Assembly (NCBI GenBank): GCA_019636535.1
Contig: JAHBXK010000016.1
Span: 1 to 64,000, forward strand
Length of the DNA: 64,000 bases
Origin: Phycisphaeraceae bacterium
GTDB taxonomy: Bacteria; Planctomycetota; Phycisphaerae; Phycisphaerales; UBA1924
Direction: 5' to 3'
The translations under genes and the position numbers were made by a program. The notes under the pieces are model-generated. The model saw only the letters and a list, made by a program, of their open reading frames with translations, searched no databases and had not been told where the DNA came from. Of the stretch, positions 38,981-48,800 are shown in pieces. Each line of letters opens with the position of its first letter. The first letter of the stretch is position 1.

Positions 38981-39721
38981 ATGAACCGGATTCGGTGTGC
39001 ATTTGTTGGATCAGCATCGGTGGCGGTGCTGCTTGCAGGCTCGGCTTCTGCCGACGTCAGTCTTCAGATCTTTTCGATCTCGGCGAGCGTGAACGGCGGT
39101 GGCTGGGAAACCAAGACGTTCTTCCGGCCGGTCGATCAGCCGCCCAACCCGATATCGGATTCATGGGTGATCCCTGCTTCACCATTCCAGAACGGGGCGC
39201 TGTTTGATGGCGCTGAAGTGTCGATCATCTACGACCCTGTCGTGACGCTGAACTTCAACGCGGCGGCCGGTGCATCGAACACAGCATTTGTGATCGACTC
39301 GCTGCTCCTGTCATTCCCGACGATCGGGAACCTTGAAGCCGTGGCCTCCGCCGCAGTGTCACTGACCGATTCCGGGCTCTTTCCTGACGGCAACCTGAGT
39401 TTCACAGGAGGCTTCGCTGGAAACAAAGCGTTCGAGGCCCGTATCAACAACAGCAGTTTCCTTTTCGCTTCGCTGCTCGATAACTTCTCGGTCGCCGTTT
39501 CCCCGGGCACAACGACCACCGGCCCGAGCGGCAACACCGGCCCCATCGCTCCTGTGATTGGTCTGGCGACGGCGACCAGCATCTCGTCCCACTTCTCCTT
39601 CACGCTTTCTGCTCGTGACCGCATCAGCGGCACGAGCACGTTCGAGATCATCCCCGCGCCCGGAGCGGGCCTGCTTTCGATCTTTGGTGTGGGCGCCCTT
39701 GCGGCTCGGCGTCGTCGATAA
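38981..39721 (+). CDS. Exported anchor-tailed protein (tandem paralogue A)
   Basis: 246 residues from ATG at 38981, preceded by GGAGGAG. Signal peptide FVGSASVAVLLAGSASA. The mature domain is beta-rich (VSLQIFSISASVNGGGWET, LSFTGGFAGNKAFEARI, HFSFTLSARDRISGTSTFE) and ends in the tail IIPAPGAGLLSIFGVGAL followed by AARRRR, a PEP-CTERM-like sorting signal. The same ground plan, including the GGFAG stretch and the closing strand before the tail, recurs in the next gene. Role unknown; surface structure likely. Confidence 0.82.
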   Translation: MNRIRCAFVGSASVAVLLAGSASADVSLQIFSISASVNGGGWETKTFFRPVDQPPNPISDSWVIPASPFQNGALFDGAEVSIIYDPVVTLNFNAAAGASNTAFVIDSLLLSFPTIGNLEAVASAAVSLTDSGLFPDGNLSFTGGFAGNKAFEARINNSSFLFASLLDNFSVAVSPGTTTTGPSGNTGPIAPVIGLATATSISSHFSFTLSARDRISGTSTFEIIPAPGAGLLSIFGVGALAARRRR

Positions 39722-39815
39722 CCCGCAACGATCAACGGCTGGTTCGATCGCTTGCTCAGCGTGCTTTGCCTCGAACGTCGTGCCATGCAGACTCGTCCGT
39801 GAGAGATACCTCCCA

Positions 39816-40661
39816 ATGACCACCAAAAGCAGGGTTTCGCGGCTCTTGGCGCTCGGCACGGTTGGCGTGACCGGCTTCGTTTCGATCGCCCACGGCGTGT
39901 CGATCTCATCCAACTACATCACCGTCACGGCCAGCTCCGGCACGAACAGCGCCACGCTGACGGTGCCGTTGATCGACAATCCGTTCGACAATCTGCCGGC
40001 TGTTGATGACTTCAACAACGTCGAGGTGCTTCCCGGCATTTTCTTTACGGGTTGGGACTGGCGGAACGGCAACTCGATCGAAGTGCGCGACCCGAACACC
40101 AACGCACTCCTGCTTACGTTCGTCAGCCTTGGAGTGACGGCTGGCAACGCGAGTTTCACGAACGGTAGTCCGTCGCGCTACGGGTTCGACTTCGACTTTA
40201 CGATGGTTGCCGGCCCTGGCGCGGTTGACGTGCAGATCCAAACGGGCGTGCTCTCCTTCGCTTCCGTCTCTTCCCCCTCCGGCCGATCCGATGTCGGCGT
40301 CACGCTGACGGATACCTCGGGCAGCGCTCCGGGGGCATCGGTTTCCGGCGGCTTCGCGGGGGGCACGGCGTTCCATGCCCTTTACAACGGCGGCAGCATT
40401 TTCCGGAACTACCTCGATTTCTCGGTGCCCTTCGCCGTGGGCCAGGATCAGTCCGATGCCTACGCCGACAACATGGTTCCTCCCGGCTCTTTTGATGGCG
40501 TTGGTGCAGACGTATTCAGCATGCAGGTCTCCTACTCGTTCAGCCTGACAGCAAACGACCAGTTCTCCTCAACGGGAACGTGGGTCATCATCCCATCACC
40601 CGGCGCGGTCGCTGTCGGCTTCATCGGGCTCTCGGCTCTTTCTGCTCGGCGTCGCCGCTGA
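39816..40661 (+). CDS. Exported anchor-tailed protein (tandem paralogue B)
   Basis: 281 residues from ATG at 39816. Signal peptide LLALGTVGVTGFVSIAHG. The beta-rich domain shares with paralogue A the segments VTLTDTSGSAPG-SVSGGFAG and SYSFSLTANDQFSSTGTW, and the tail is IIPSPGAVAVGFIGLSALSA then RRRR. It follows paralogue A by 94 bases, so the pair probably arose by tandem duplication and is co-transcribed. A terminator follows at 40732. Role unknown. Confidence 0.82.
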   Translation: MTTKSRVSRLLALGTVGVTGFVSIAHGVSISSNYITVTASSGTNSATLTVPLIDNPFDNLPAVDDFNNVEVLPGIFFTGWDWRNGNSIEVRDPNTNALLLTFVSLGVTAGNASFTNGSPSRYGFDFDFTMVAGPGAVDVQIQTGVLSFASVSSPSGRSDVGVTLTDTSGSAPGASVSGGFAGGTAFHALYNGGSIFRNYLDFSVPFAVGQDQSDAYADNMVPPGSFDGVGADVFSMQVSYSFSLTANDQFSSTGTWVIIPSPGAVAVGFIGLSALSARRRR

Positions 40662-40731
40662 GGATGGAAGCGTGTGCGTAGCGACCCGTCTGCGTTCAGG
40701 CAAACCGAGATTGAGTACACCCTTGAACGGC

Positions 40732-40757
40732 AGAGCCCCGAGTGACGTCGGGGCTCT
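40732..40757 (+). terminator. Terminator after the exported paralogue pair
   Basis: A perfect 10-bp stem AGAGCCCCGA/TCGGGGCTCT with loop GTGACG, followed by TGTCAT, 70 bases after the stop codon. Confidence 0.7.
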
Positions 40758-40800
40758 TGTCATAGGCGCTCGTTTCGCCGACTCCGCCTTGACATCCGAC

Positions 40801-41928
40801 TCAGTCAGGATGTTCGGGACCGGCGTCCGCTGCCGTGGACGATCCGGGCTCATCCGGCACAAAGCCGTCCATCGCTGCACGGCCGATCATCTCATAGCAC
40901 GTGGCGAGCAATCCGACGAGTGGAAACCGACTGTCCGTGAATGGACTCGATCCCAACCGCCGCAAGAGCGGATGGGAAACCACCGGAGGAGCCGGCGCGA
41001 GATCCAATCCATCCAAGGCCACTCGTGAACTCTCGCCGCCGGACCAGAACGCGGTCGAGCCAAACTCACGCAGAGCCTCTTCCAAAGGTCGCGTCAGGTT
41101 GGCGTCGATCGCCACGTGCTGGATGTACACCGCCGCCGCTCCGCCTCCTGATCGAGCGAGCCCCGACAAAGCCCTCGCCTGCCGCAGTTGCTCGATCAAC
41201 TCCGCGGCTTCCATGCCGCGAATTGCGAAAGCCGAAAGCGGCGAGCGAGCGAGCCGCTCGGCCGTCAGGTACATGATGCAACAAACGTGCTTGCACCATC
41301 GCACCGCCCCGCCCGCCCGGGGCGCGCGTGTCAGCACATCACGCCCTCGGAAGTCGTCGCATGTGCACGACAGTGCGAGTTCCTCGTCGCCCGCGGGGAA
41401 AAGACGAAGCCCCAGAGGTACAAAGAGATCCTCGATGTCCGAAGGCAACTCGCCGCCCAGCACGGCGGCGGCATATCTCGCTTGCTCGCTCATCGCGGCG
41501 ACCACCTTGGCCCACGCCTCGTGGTCGAATGTCGGCACACGGATTTCCGTTCGATACGCGGTCGGAAGCCGCCCTTGGACTCGAGCGGAAATCAGGCCCG
41601 GACCGAACTCGATGGAGCGTGTCTGGCCGGATCGTGCATACTCAAGGCCCTCGGCAAGCTGTTCGTTCGGCGCTCGTTCCTCGGCTGGGCGCATCCATCG
41701 CTGTGACACCCAAGACCATCCCGCCGCGACTGGCAAAGAAGTAGCCTGCGCGGCATCTTGAGAGGCCGCCGTGGGCCGATACTCAAGCCGAACACCGCCG
41801 ACGACTCGGCGGGGGTGCATCGTCGGTCGCGGGACGCGCGGATCGAACGTGCGGGAGTCGGCCTGGCGTGGCTCGCCCGCCTGGTTCGCGGGTGGACCGG
41901 GAGTAGGCTGCGCGAGGGGATCGTTCAC
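40801..41928 (-). CDS. SWIM zinc-finger protein
   Basis: 375 residues starting at GTG 41928, whose last two bases form part of the SNF2 stop codon. A Pro-rich N-terminus is followed by a basic domain and then the SWIM motif, visible as CTCDDFRGRD and WCKHVCC (C-x-C...C-x-H) near residues 205-235. SWIM proteins commonly sit next to bacterial SNF2 ATPases and are thought to bind DNA or the ATPase. The C-terminal part (SRVALDGLDLAPAPPVVSHP) has no known domain. Translation is coupled to the upstream SNF2 gene. Confidence 0.9.
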   Translation of the reverse strand: MNDPLAQPTPGPPANQAGEPRQADSRTFDPRVPRPTMHPRRVVGGVRLEYRPTAASQDAAQATSLPVAAGWSWVSQRWMRPAEERAPNEQLAEGLEYARSGQTRSIEFGPGLISARVQGRLPTAYRTEIRVPTFDHEAWAKVVAAMSEQARYAAAVLGGELPSDIEDLFVPLGLRLFPAGDEELALSCTCDDFRGRDVLTRAPRAGGAVRWCKHVCCIMYLTAERLARSPLSAFAIRGMEAAELIEQLRQARALSGLARSGGGAAAVYIQHVAIDANLTRPLEEALREFGSTAFWSGGESSRVALDGLDLAPAPPVVSHPLLRRLGSSPFTDSRFPLVGLLATCYEMIGRAAMDGFVPDEPGSSTAADAGPEHPD

Positions 41929-44900
41929 GCGTCCACCCCTTCGACCACGGCTTCGGATCGGAGTGTCAGGAGATCACGGAGTTGTGTCGTGGACAAATCC
42001 GTCAGCCAGTCCTCACCACTGCCGATGATCTCGTTCGCCAGTTCCGTCTTGGCCTCGATCATCTCGTCGATCCGCTCCTCGAGCGTTCCCGCCACAACAA
42101 ACTTGTGGACCTGCACCGATCGTGTTTGGCCGATGCGGTACGCACGATCCGTCGCCTGCGCTTCGACGGCGGGGTTCCACCAACGGTCGAAGTGAAAGAC
42201 GTGGCTCGCTGCGGTGAGGTTCAAACCCACTCCGCCTGCTTTGAGACTCAAGATGAAGATCGGTGGACCACCGGCACCGGAGTCGCGTTCTGCGCGTCGA
42301 CCCTGAAACTCGTCGATCATCCTCTGACGCTCGTGCGTGGGTGTGCCGCCGTGCAGAAAGAGGACTTCCCGGTCGAGCGAGCGTCGCAGCATGCCGGCCA
42401 GCAGCAGCCCCATCTGTCGGAACTGCGTGAACACCAGCGCCTTGTCGCCGGCGGCCACGACCTCGTCGAGCATCTCGACCAGTCGCTGACACTTGCCACT
42501 CCTCGAGATCTGCGGGAGCGTGCGGTCGCTGCCGTCCGCCTCGCTGCTCTGCGCGGACTCTCGCAGGAACTGCGCCGGGTGATTGCAGATCTGCTTGAGC
42601 CTGATGAGTCCGGCCAGCACAAGCCCTCGACGTTGGATGCCTTCGGATCGCTCGGCCGCCGCGAGCATGTCGCTGACGCAGGACTGGTAGAGTCTGGCCT
42701 GCTCGGGCGTGAGGTAGCAAAACTCCTTGCTCTCGACCTTCTCGGGCAGATCGCTGATGACGTTGGGGTCGCTCTTGAGTCGTCGAAGTATGAACGGCTG
42801 AACCAGGCCGCGGAGTTGCTGCGAGCGGTGCCGATCGTGATAGCGTTCGATCGGCAGACCGAATCGCTTACGGAAGTCGCCGGTGGACCCGAGATAGCCC
42901 GCGTTGAGGAAGTCCATGATGGACCAGAGTTCACCCAGCCTGTTCTCAACCGGCGTGCCGGTGAGCGCGATCTTCCGCGGAGCATCGATCCCTCGTATCG
43001 CGCGGGTCTGCTTTGCTCCCGGGTTCTTGATGTTCTGGGCTTCGTCGAGCACCATCCGCGACCATGGCACGCGGGAGAGGTCCTCGCGGTCGCGATGCGC
43101 CAACGCATAAGTCGTCACGACCATGTCGCTCGCCAACGCCGCGTCGACAAGCGCGGACCCGCTCTGTCGTTCCGGCCCGTGATGGATCAGCACGCGAAGT
43201 CGAGGAGTGAAACGTTGGGCCTCGTGCAACCAGTTCGGGACAACGCTCATGGGCACCACCAGGAGCGTCGGCGCGGCGACGGGCGTTTCTCGATCCTCGC
43301 CCGCACCCCTTTCTTCCAACACCGCGCGCTCGTGCGCAAGCAGCGCGAGCAGTTGCACCGTCTTGCCCAGCCCCATGTCGTCCGCCAAGCAGGCACCGAG
43401 GCCGAACCGATCGAGAAAGGCCAGCCAAGAAAGACCCTTGAGTTGGTATGGCCTGAGTGTTCCGATGAACCCCTTGGGCGACGGCAGCACGGGGAGTTTG
43501 AAGTTCTTCGATGAATCGCCGAACACGGCGTTGACCCAGCCCGTGGACTCCATCCCGAGGATGGACACACCCGTCTGTTCGGGATCGGAGGCGTACGCCA
43601 GCCGGAGCGCCTTGCCGATCTCCATGCGACCACCGGGGTTCTCTCGAATGAACCGCACGGCGGCTCGCACGTCCTCGGGTCGGATCTCGACCCAACGACC
43701 GTTCACCAGGACGAGCGGCGCGTGCTGCGCCGCCAGGCGCTCGAACTGCTCCAGCGTCAGCGACACGTCGCCCACGGCGATCTGCCATCGATAGTCGATG
43801 AGCGTGTTGAGTCCGATGCGTGCGACGCCACCCGCGGAGCCTGGCCTTGCACTCTCGACGCCGGTCGACCACGCTGAGAGATCGACGTCCTCACTCTCAA
43901 CGATCATTCTTGCGCCGAGCCGCAGGGTGGGCTGATTCCACCACCCGGGGGCCTGCACGCTGATGCCCTGCTCCTCGAGCACGGGCTTGATCTCACGAAG
44001 AAAGCGGTACGCCTCGGTCGTGTTGAGTTCCAGCTCGGTCGGTTCGGGTTCGTCGAGGCACGACTCGAGCCGCTTGTACAGCCGGGATGCTCGCCCGAGT
44101 TCGCTCAGCAGCACTTCCCCCGGCGCTTCAACGCGTTCGCCTTCGATGATGGCCGAGCCCGACCCACCGCCGGGCAAGACCCACAAATCAGCAGCGTCGA
44201 CGCTGACCTCGGGTCGGCTTGTGCTCTGCAAACCCAGCACAAGAGTCCAGCGAACGCCGTCGCCGGGCACTCCCGTGTCGGAGATGGCGCTCAGATCGAT
44301 CGGCTCGCTCAGCCTCAGAACCAGCCGCCACGGGGCACCCGCGCCGCGCTCGTCCAATCCTCCGATCCACCGCCGCACACCCTTGATGAGATCAGATCGT
44401 ACCTTTGCCGAGGTCTCTATGTCCGATCCCGCACCGAGCAAGCCGCAGAGCCATGCAACGTGTGCATCCGCCGATGGATCCCGGCCATCAATGGCGTCGA
44501 TCAGTGTCTCCCTGATGAACACGCTTCGCACCAACTGATCGCACAGACGATGGATGAACGACTCGAGCATCAGCCAACCATCGTGCGATCTCGAATCGTG
44601 CACGGCTCGAACCGCGGCGGGCATCGAGGCCGCAAGAACAGACAGTCGCGCAAGGGTTGGCTCATCGGCCAGCCAGGCGTGCCAGGCGCCTCGCAACGCG
44701 CCCGCGCCGGCAGCACCGCCGCCGGCAGGGTCGGCCGCCTCGTGGACGAGCATGGGGACGACGCGCTGTTGCGACAACAAAAAGCGGACGAATCGCGATG
44801 CCTCAGCGAAGTACTTCACAGACTCGCCGATGACCACGTCTGCGTCGTCCACACTCTCTGAAGTCAGTCTCGATCGTGCGTCATCGAAGTCGGCCGAACC

Positions 44901-45452
44901 CGCGGGAGCGTCCACGAACTCGGCAGACGCGCCATCGACAGCGATTCGATCGCCCCGGTCCTCGAGGCGATCAAGCAGCTCCGGGATCATCGTGGGAGGA
45001 ACGTGAAGGCAAGGAGTCTCGAACATCTCGAGCGCTGCCGCCGCGTCCGAATCGTCGTCACCCAACGCCAAGCGACCGACCGCGTGAGCCAAGTGCGGGC
45101 TCATCGACGGTGTCGGCCGCTCACCAATTCCAATGATCGCTGGCAGCCTCAATCGGACTGTTCCGACGGTCGGCCCGGCGTCATGTGTCATGCCTGCGAC
45201 TTGCATCGCGCGGCCGTTTGGAACCGGGACCGATCGGCCGAGAAGTCTTATGACTTCATCGTGCAACCGAGCACCATCCGCGGCGAAGGGATGCGGGCGA
45301 ACATCGGACGACCGCTCTGCAGTTTCCGCAGGTTCGGCGCTCGCCGAATCCTCGGCCCACAGGCAGAGCCGATCTTCGGACCAGACCGCGTGCAAGACGA
45401 TCGTTCTTCCGTTGATCGGCGAAGCGAGTTGTGACACCTGCTCAGTGCTCAT
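41925..45452 (-). CDS. SNF2-family ATPase/helicase-like protein
   Basis: 1175 residues from ATG at 45452, chosen because GGGAGGGGAG lies just upstream and the longer frame adds a Cys/Trp-rich start. The N-terminal 600 residues form the bacterial SNF2-associated region (including LEEQGISVQAPGWW). The ATPase follows: FGLGACLADDMGLGKTVQLL (motif I), TLLVVPMSVVPNWLHEA (Ia), WSRMVLDEAQNIKNPG (DEAQ box), then ALTGTPVENRLGELWSIMDF. In the C-terminal lobe are ALVFTQFRQMGLLLAGML and HFDRWWNPAVEAQATDRAYR. It translocates on DNA using ATP; remodelling or repair is likely. Coupled to a SWIM protein downstream. Confidence 0.95.
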   Translation of the reverse strand: MSTEQVSQLASPINGRTIVLHAVWSEDRLCLWAEDSASAEPAETAERSSDVRPHPFAADGARLHDEVIRLLGRSVPVPNGRAMQVAGMTHDAGPTVGTVRLRLPAIIGIGERPTPSMSPHLAHAVGRLALGDDDSDAAAALEMFETPCLHVPPTMIPELLDRLEDRGDRIAVDGASAEFVDAPAGSADFDDARSRLTSESVDDADVVIGESVKYFAEASRFVRFLLSQQRVVPMLVHEAADPAGGGAAGAGALRGAWHAWLADEPTLARLSVLAASMPAAVRAVHDSRSHDGWLMLESFIHRLCDQLVRSVFIRETLIDAIDGRDPSADAHVAWLCGLLGAGSDIETSAKVRSDLIKGVRRWIGGLDERGAGAPWRLVLRLSEPIDLSAISDTGVPGDGVRWTLVLGLQSTSRPEVSVDAADLWVLPGGGSGSAIIEGERVEAPGEVLLSELGRASRLYKRLESCLDEPEPTELELNTTEAYRFLREIKPVLEEQGISVQAPGWWNQPTLRLGARMIVESEDVDLSAWSTGVESARPGSAGGVARIGLNTLIDYRWQIAVGDVSLTLEQFERLAAQHAPLVLVNGRWVEIRPEDVRAAVRFIRENPGGRMEIGKALRLAYASDPEQTGVSILGMESTGWVNAVFGDSSKNFKLPVLPSPKGFIGTLRPYQLKGLSWLAFLDRFGLGACLADDMGLGKTVQLLALLAHERAVLEERGAGEDRETPVAAPTLLVVPMSVVPNWLHEAQRFTPRLRVLIHHGPERQSGSALVDAALASDMVVTTYALAHRDREDLSRVPWSRMVLDEAQNIKNPGAKQTRAIRGIDAPRKIALTGTPVENRLGELWSIMDFLNAGYLGSTGDFRKRFGLPIERYHDRHRSQQLRGLVQPFILRRLKSDPNVISDLPEKVESKEFCYLTPEQARLYQSCVSDMLAAAERSEGIQRRGLVLAGLIRLKQICNHPAQFLRESAQSSEADGSDRTLPQISRSGKCQRLVEMLDEVVAAGDKALVFTQFRQMGLLLAGMLRRSLDREVLFLHGGTPTHERQRMIDEFQGRRAERDSGAGGPPIFILSLKAGGVGLNLTAASHVFHFDRWWNPAVEAQATDRAYRIGQTRSVQVHKFVVAGTLEERIDEMIEAKTELANEIIGSGEDWLTDLSTTQLRDLLTLRSEAVVEGVDA

Positions 45453-45533
45453 CTCCCCTCCCGATCGAACGCAACACCACGATCGCTCGGCTGCTTGGCC
45501 GCGCATCAAGAAGGTGGACCGTGGGAGACTGAA

Positions 45534-45606
<73 letters not shown>

Positions 45607-45718
45607 GAATCGAACCTGAAGCCGAACTCTACCAATGCAACGCCTTGTCCGAAGCGCGCGGCTGGATGATAGGCAGGCACCAGAAACCGATCGGAGGACG
45701 CGATCGCTCGAAACGAAA

Positions 45719-45746
45719 CGCGGGCGAGCCGAACGGCTCGCCCGCG
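45719..45746 (-). terminator. Terminator of the large subtilase gene
   Basis: A perfect 12-bp stem CGCGGGCGAGCC/GGCTCGCCCGCG (45719-45730 with 45735-45746), followed on the minus strand by TTTCGTTTCG. A second imperfect hairpin (GAGGGCCGGT/ACCGGCCCTG) lies between it and the stop codon. Confidence 0.8.
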
Positions 45747-45815
45747 TGGGTTGATCAGTGAGCAGGGCCGGTTCAAACTTCACCGGCCCTCGCGTGCAGA
45801 CCCTCAGAGACCCGA

Positions 45816-48800
45816 TCAGGACGGTGATCCCAAGGCTCCCAAGGGTGTGCCGGGCGTACCGAACCCGCCGCCGAGAGCACGATCGAAGTGGCCGAAGAAG
45901 GTGACGATCGGAGTGGCCGACTGGACTTTGACGGAGAAGTTGGCTCGGGCTGCGCCGGGGATCGTGCCCTGTGTGCGACGCGTCCCGGTGATGAAGTCAT
46001 GCAGATTGAAGATGCCCACGCCACGACCGGCGATCGATTGGAAGAACGTCTCGAACTCGCCGTTGTTGTAGTTGATCGTGATGGCGATGCGGATGTCGAC
46101 GGGTTCCGGGTTGAAGACGCGGAGGTAGTTGCGAATGGCCGTGCCGTTCACGGGCCGGACCCCTTCGCCGAACAACCACTGCGTTGCGGCGAACGGCGAG
46201 ACCACGGAGCCCGTGCCTTCGCCGAAGGAGTAACTCGGCAGGTTCATCGTGACCGGCGCGGAGGACTCGAAACTGACCGAGAAAGGCGTGCCCGCCGGGA
46301 ACCCCGGGAGTTTCGAGATGTCGACCGTGCTGCGACGCATGCCCGGGGCGTCGATCGTGGTCCGGTACGAACTTCCGGTGGCGAGCGCGAAGGTCAGCGT
46401 CACGCGTGCGGACTGTGCGCCCGTGTTGACGATTGCGAGCGACTCGGCCGCGGCGTTGGTGCCGAATTGCCCCTCGGCCGTTGCACCCTTGAGCGAACCA
46501 TCGTTGGCCGCGCCCAATGTGGCGAAACCGGCTCGCTCATTGACGTTGAAGTGCGTGAGCGCAGCGACGACCGGTGCATCGGAGTCGAGCCTCAACGACA
46601 ACTTGCCAGAGAGCATCTGGTTGAACCAGCGCAGGTTCCAGCCGCCTCGCTTCTGACCCTCGATCGTGACGGTGCTGGTCTGAGGCTGCTGGTTGCTTCC
46701 GGCCTCCGGATAGACAGTCAGCGTCACTTTCGTCGGCTCGGTGGACGGGTTGTAGAAGACGATGAAGTCGCGGTCGCCCTTGCCAAGGTTCGCCTCGCCG
46801 AACGTCCAGATGGTGCTGGCCTGGCTGGTGAAAGCCTCACCGGTCGAGATCGCAAAGTCGTAGTGGCTGAAGTTTGCACCGATCGGCAGACTGGAGCGGA
46901 TCTCGAGCGCGTAGGGCGTCATCTTGCGCACGCCCTCACGACCCGGGATCTCCGAGAGCACGCGCTCGGCGTCGCCCTTGCTGAACAGGTTCGGATTCGT
47001 GATCGTCAAACCGAACCGGCGGGTCGCCGTGATCACACCGCCCATCGAGTCGGTCGCTGAATCGAAGAGCACGTCGGGTGCAAAGTTGCCCTCGTAGCGA
47101 GCGATGACCACCACTCGAACGGATTCGTCGTGCGGGTTGATCATCGGGATGAAGGTGCTCGCCCGAGCGTTCGCGAAGCCTTCGGGGTAGTACAGCGCGA
47201 ACGGCAGATCCGACGGCACGATGGAGCCGTCGCGAGGATTGGGTACAAGGTGGCCCGCGCCGTTGCCGGAATCGAGCCGACCGAAAGTCTGCAGCACCTC
47301 AACCTCAGAACCCATGAAGATGAAGTATCGGAACGAGACCGTCTCGGTCGGGATCAGCGTGCCGATGTTCATCGCGAGCGCCAGAGACTGGTCGGTGAGC
47401 GCACCCGCCGGATCGTTCACGCTGTTGATGACCTGGAACGGATCTCGCACGCTGCCCGGACGCTCGAAGGAGACAAACTCACCGTACGGGCCGTCTGTTG
47501 CGCCAAGGCCGATCACCCGGCCGTTGGAAGCGGCCGTGCCCAGCCTGCCTCCAGAGAGCAGCCGATTGACGGTTCTGGCATCGCCGCCATCGAATGCGAG
47601 GCCTTGATTCGGATTGAAGCCTTCAACCCACGCCACGTCGCTCAGAGTGTCGATCGACTGATTGACCAGCGTGACATCGATCGCCAGGAACGAGTCATTG
47701 ACTCCGAAAGAAATCGAGCGCTTGACCGTCAGCCCACCGAAGCGCCCCGTGAGCGTGACACGCTGGTTCGCGAAGTCAGACTCGTTCACGAGCGTCAGCG
47801 GCAGATCGGCCTGTCCGCTCGAACGATCGTTGCGCCCGATGGTCCCGTTGATGTAGATCCCGAAGAACGACTCCAACTGGCCGAGCAGCAGGAACTCGTC
47901 GTTGCTGCGTTTGAGGCCCGTCGGGTTCGATCCTGTCGCTCCGAATGTCCCGGTCGGCGTGATGCCCACGCTGATGACATCACCAACGAGGACGGTCTCG
48001 CCCTGACCGATACCGCCGGCAACCGAAATCTCGACGCTGTATCGGCCGGTCGCGTCCGTCGGCGAACCGGAGCCGCCGACCTGCGGGTCATAGGCGTCGT
48101 TTCCGAAGACGAGCGGGTTGGTCGTGTTGCCGCCCGAGACACCGACATAGAACGTTCCGCCGTTGACAACGACAAACTCCACCACGCTCGACACCGAGCC
48201 CTTGCGCTTGTCGATCCGCAGTTCCTTGCCGCTCGAATCGAACAGACGCAGAATGGTGTCGAGTCCTGGCGTCTGCGGCGACGCGAACACGCGGATGGTG
48301 GTGCCCGAGTTCGCAACGAACCGGAACAGGTCGACGTCGCGAAGGCCGAAAGCGCCGTCGCCGATGTTGGCGATGAGCGTTCGGGAGCCGATGCCGTTGA
48401 TGCCGGTCGGCGTGGCGAACGTGATCGTGTCGTTGTACTCGAAGGGTCCGAAGATGTCGTTGTTGAGCGTGAGTTCGAGCGACCAGGAGTTCAGCGTGCC
48501 CGCGTCCGTGGCCTTGAGATCCTGAATGGTCAGCGTCCAGAGGCCCGAAGCGGATTGCCCGTTGAACACATTGAGGTCGTCTTCGGGGATGTAACTGCCT
48601 GGGAACGGAGCCGTGCCCGCCCCGATCGGGATGGACGCCTGCTGATCGAACCGTGTGTTGGCGAAGTTGTCGCCCGACCCGCCGCGACGGTTGCTCAACA
48701 CGACCACGTCGCCGCTCGGCCCACGGAGGGAGATCCGCAGATCTCCGACGAAGGTGTGCGTGATGTTCAGTCGCACGTTCAGGTCCGCGATCGTCCGGCC

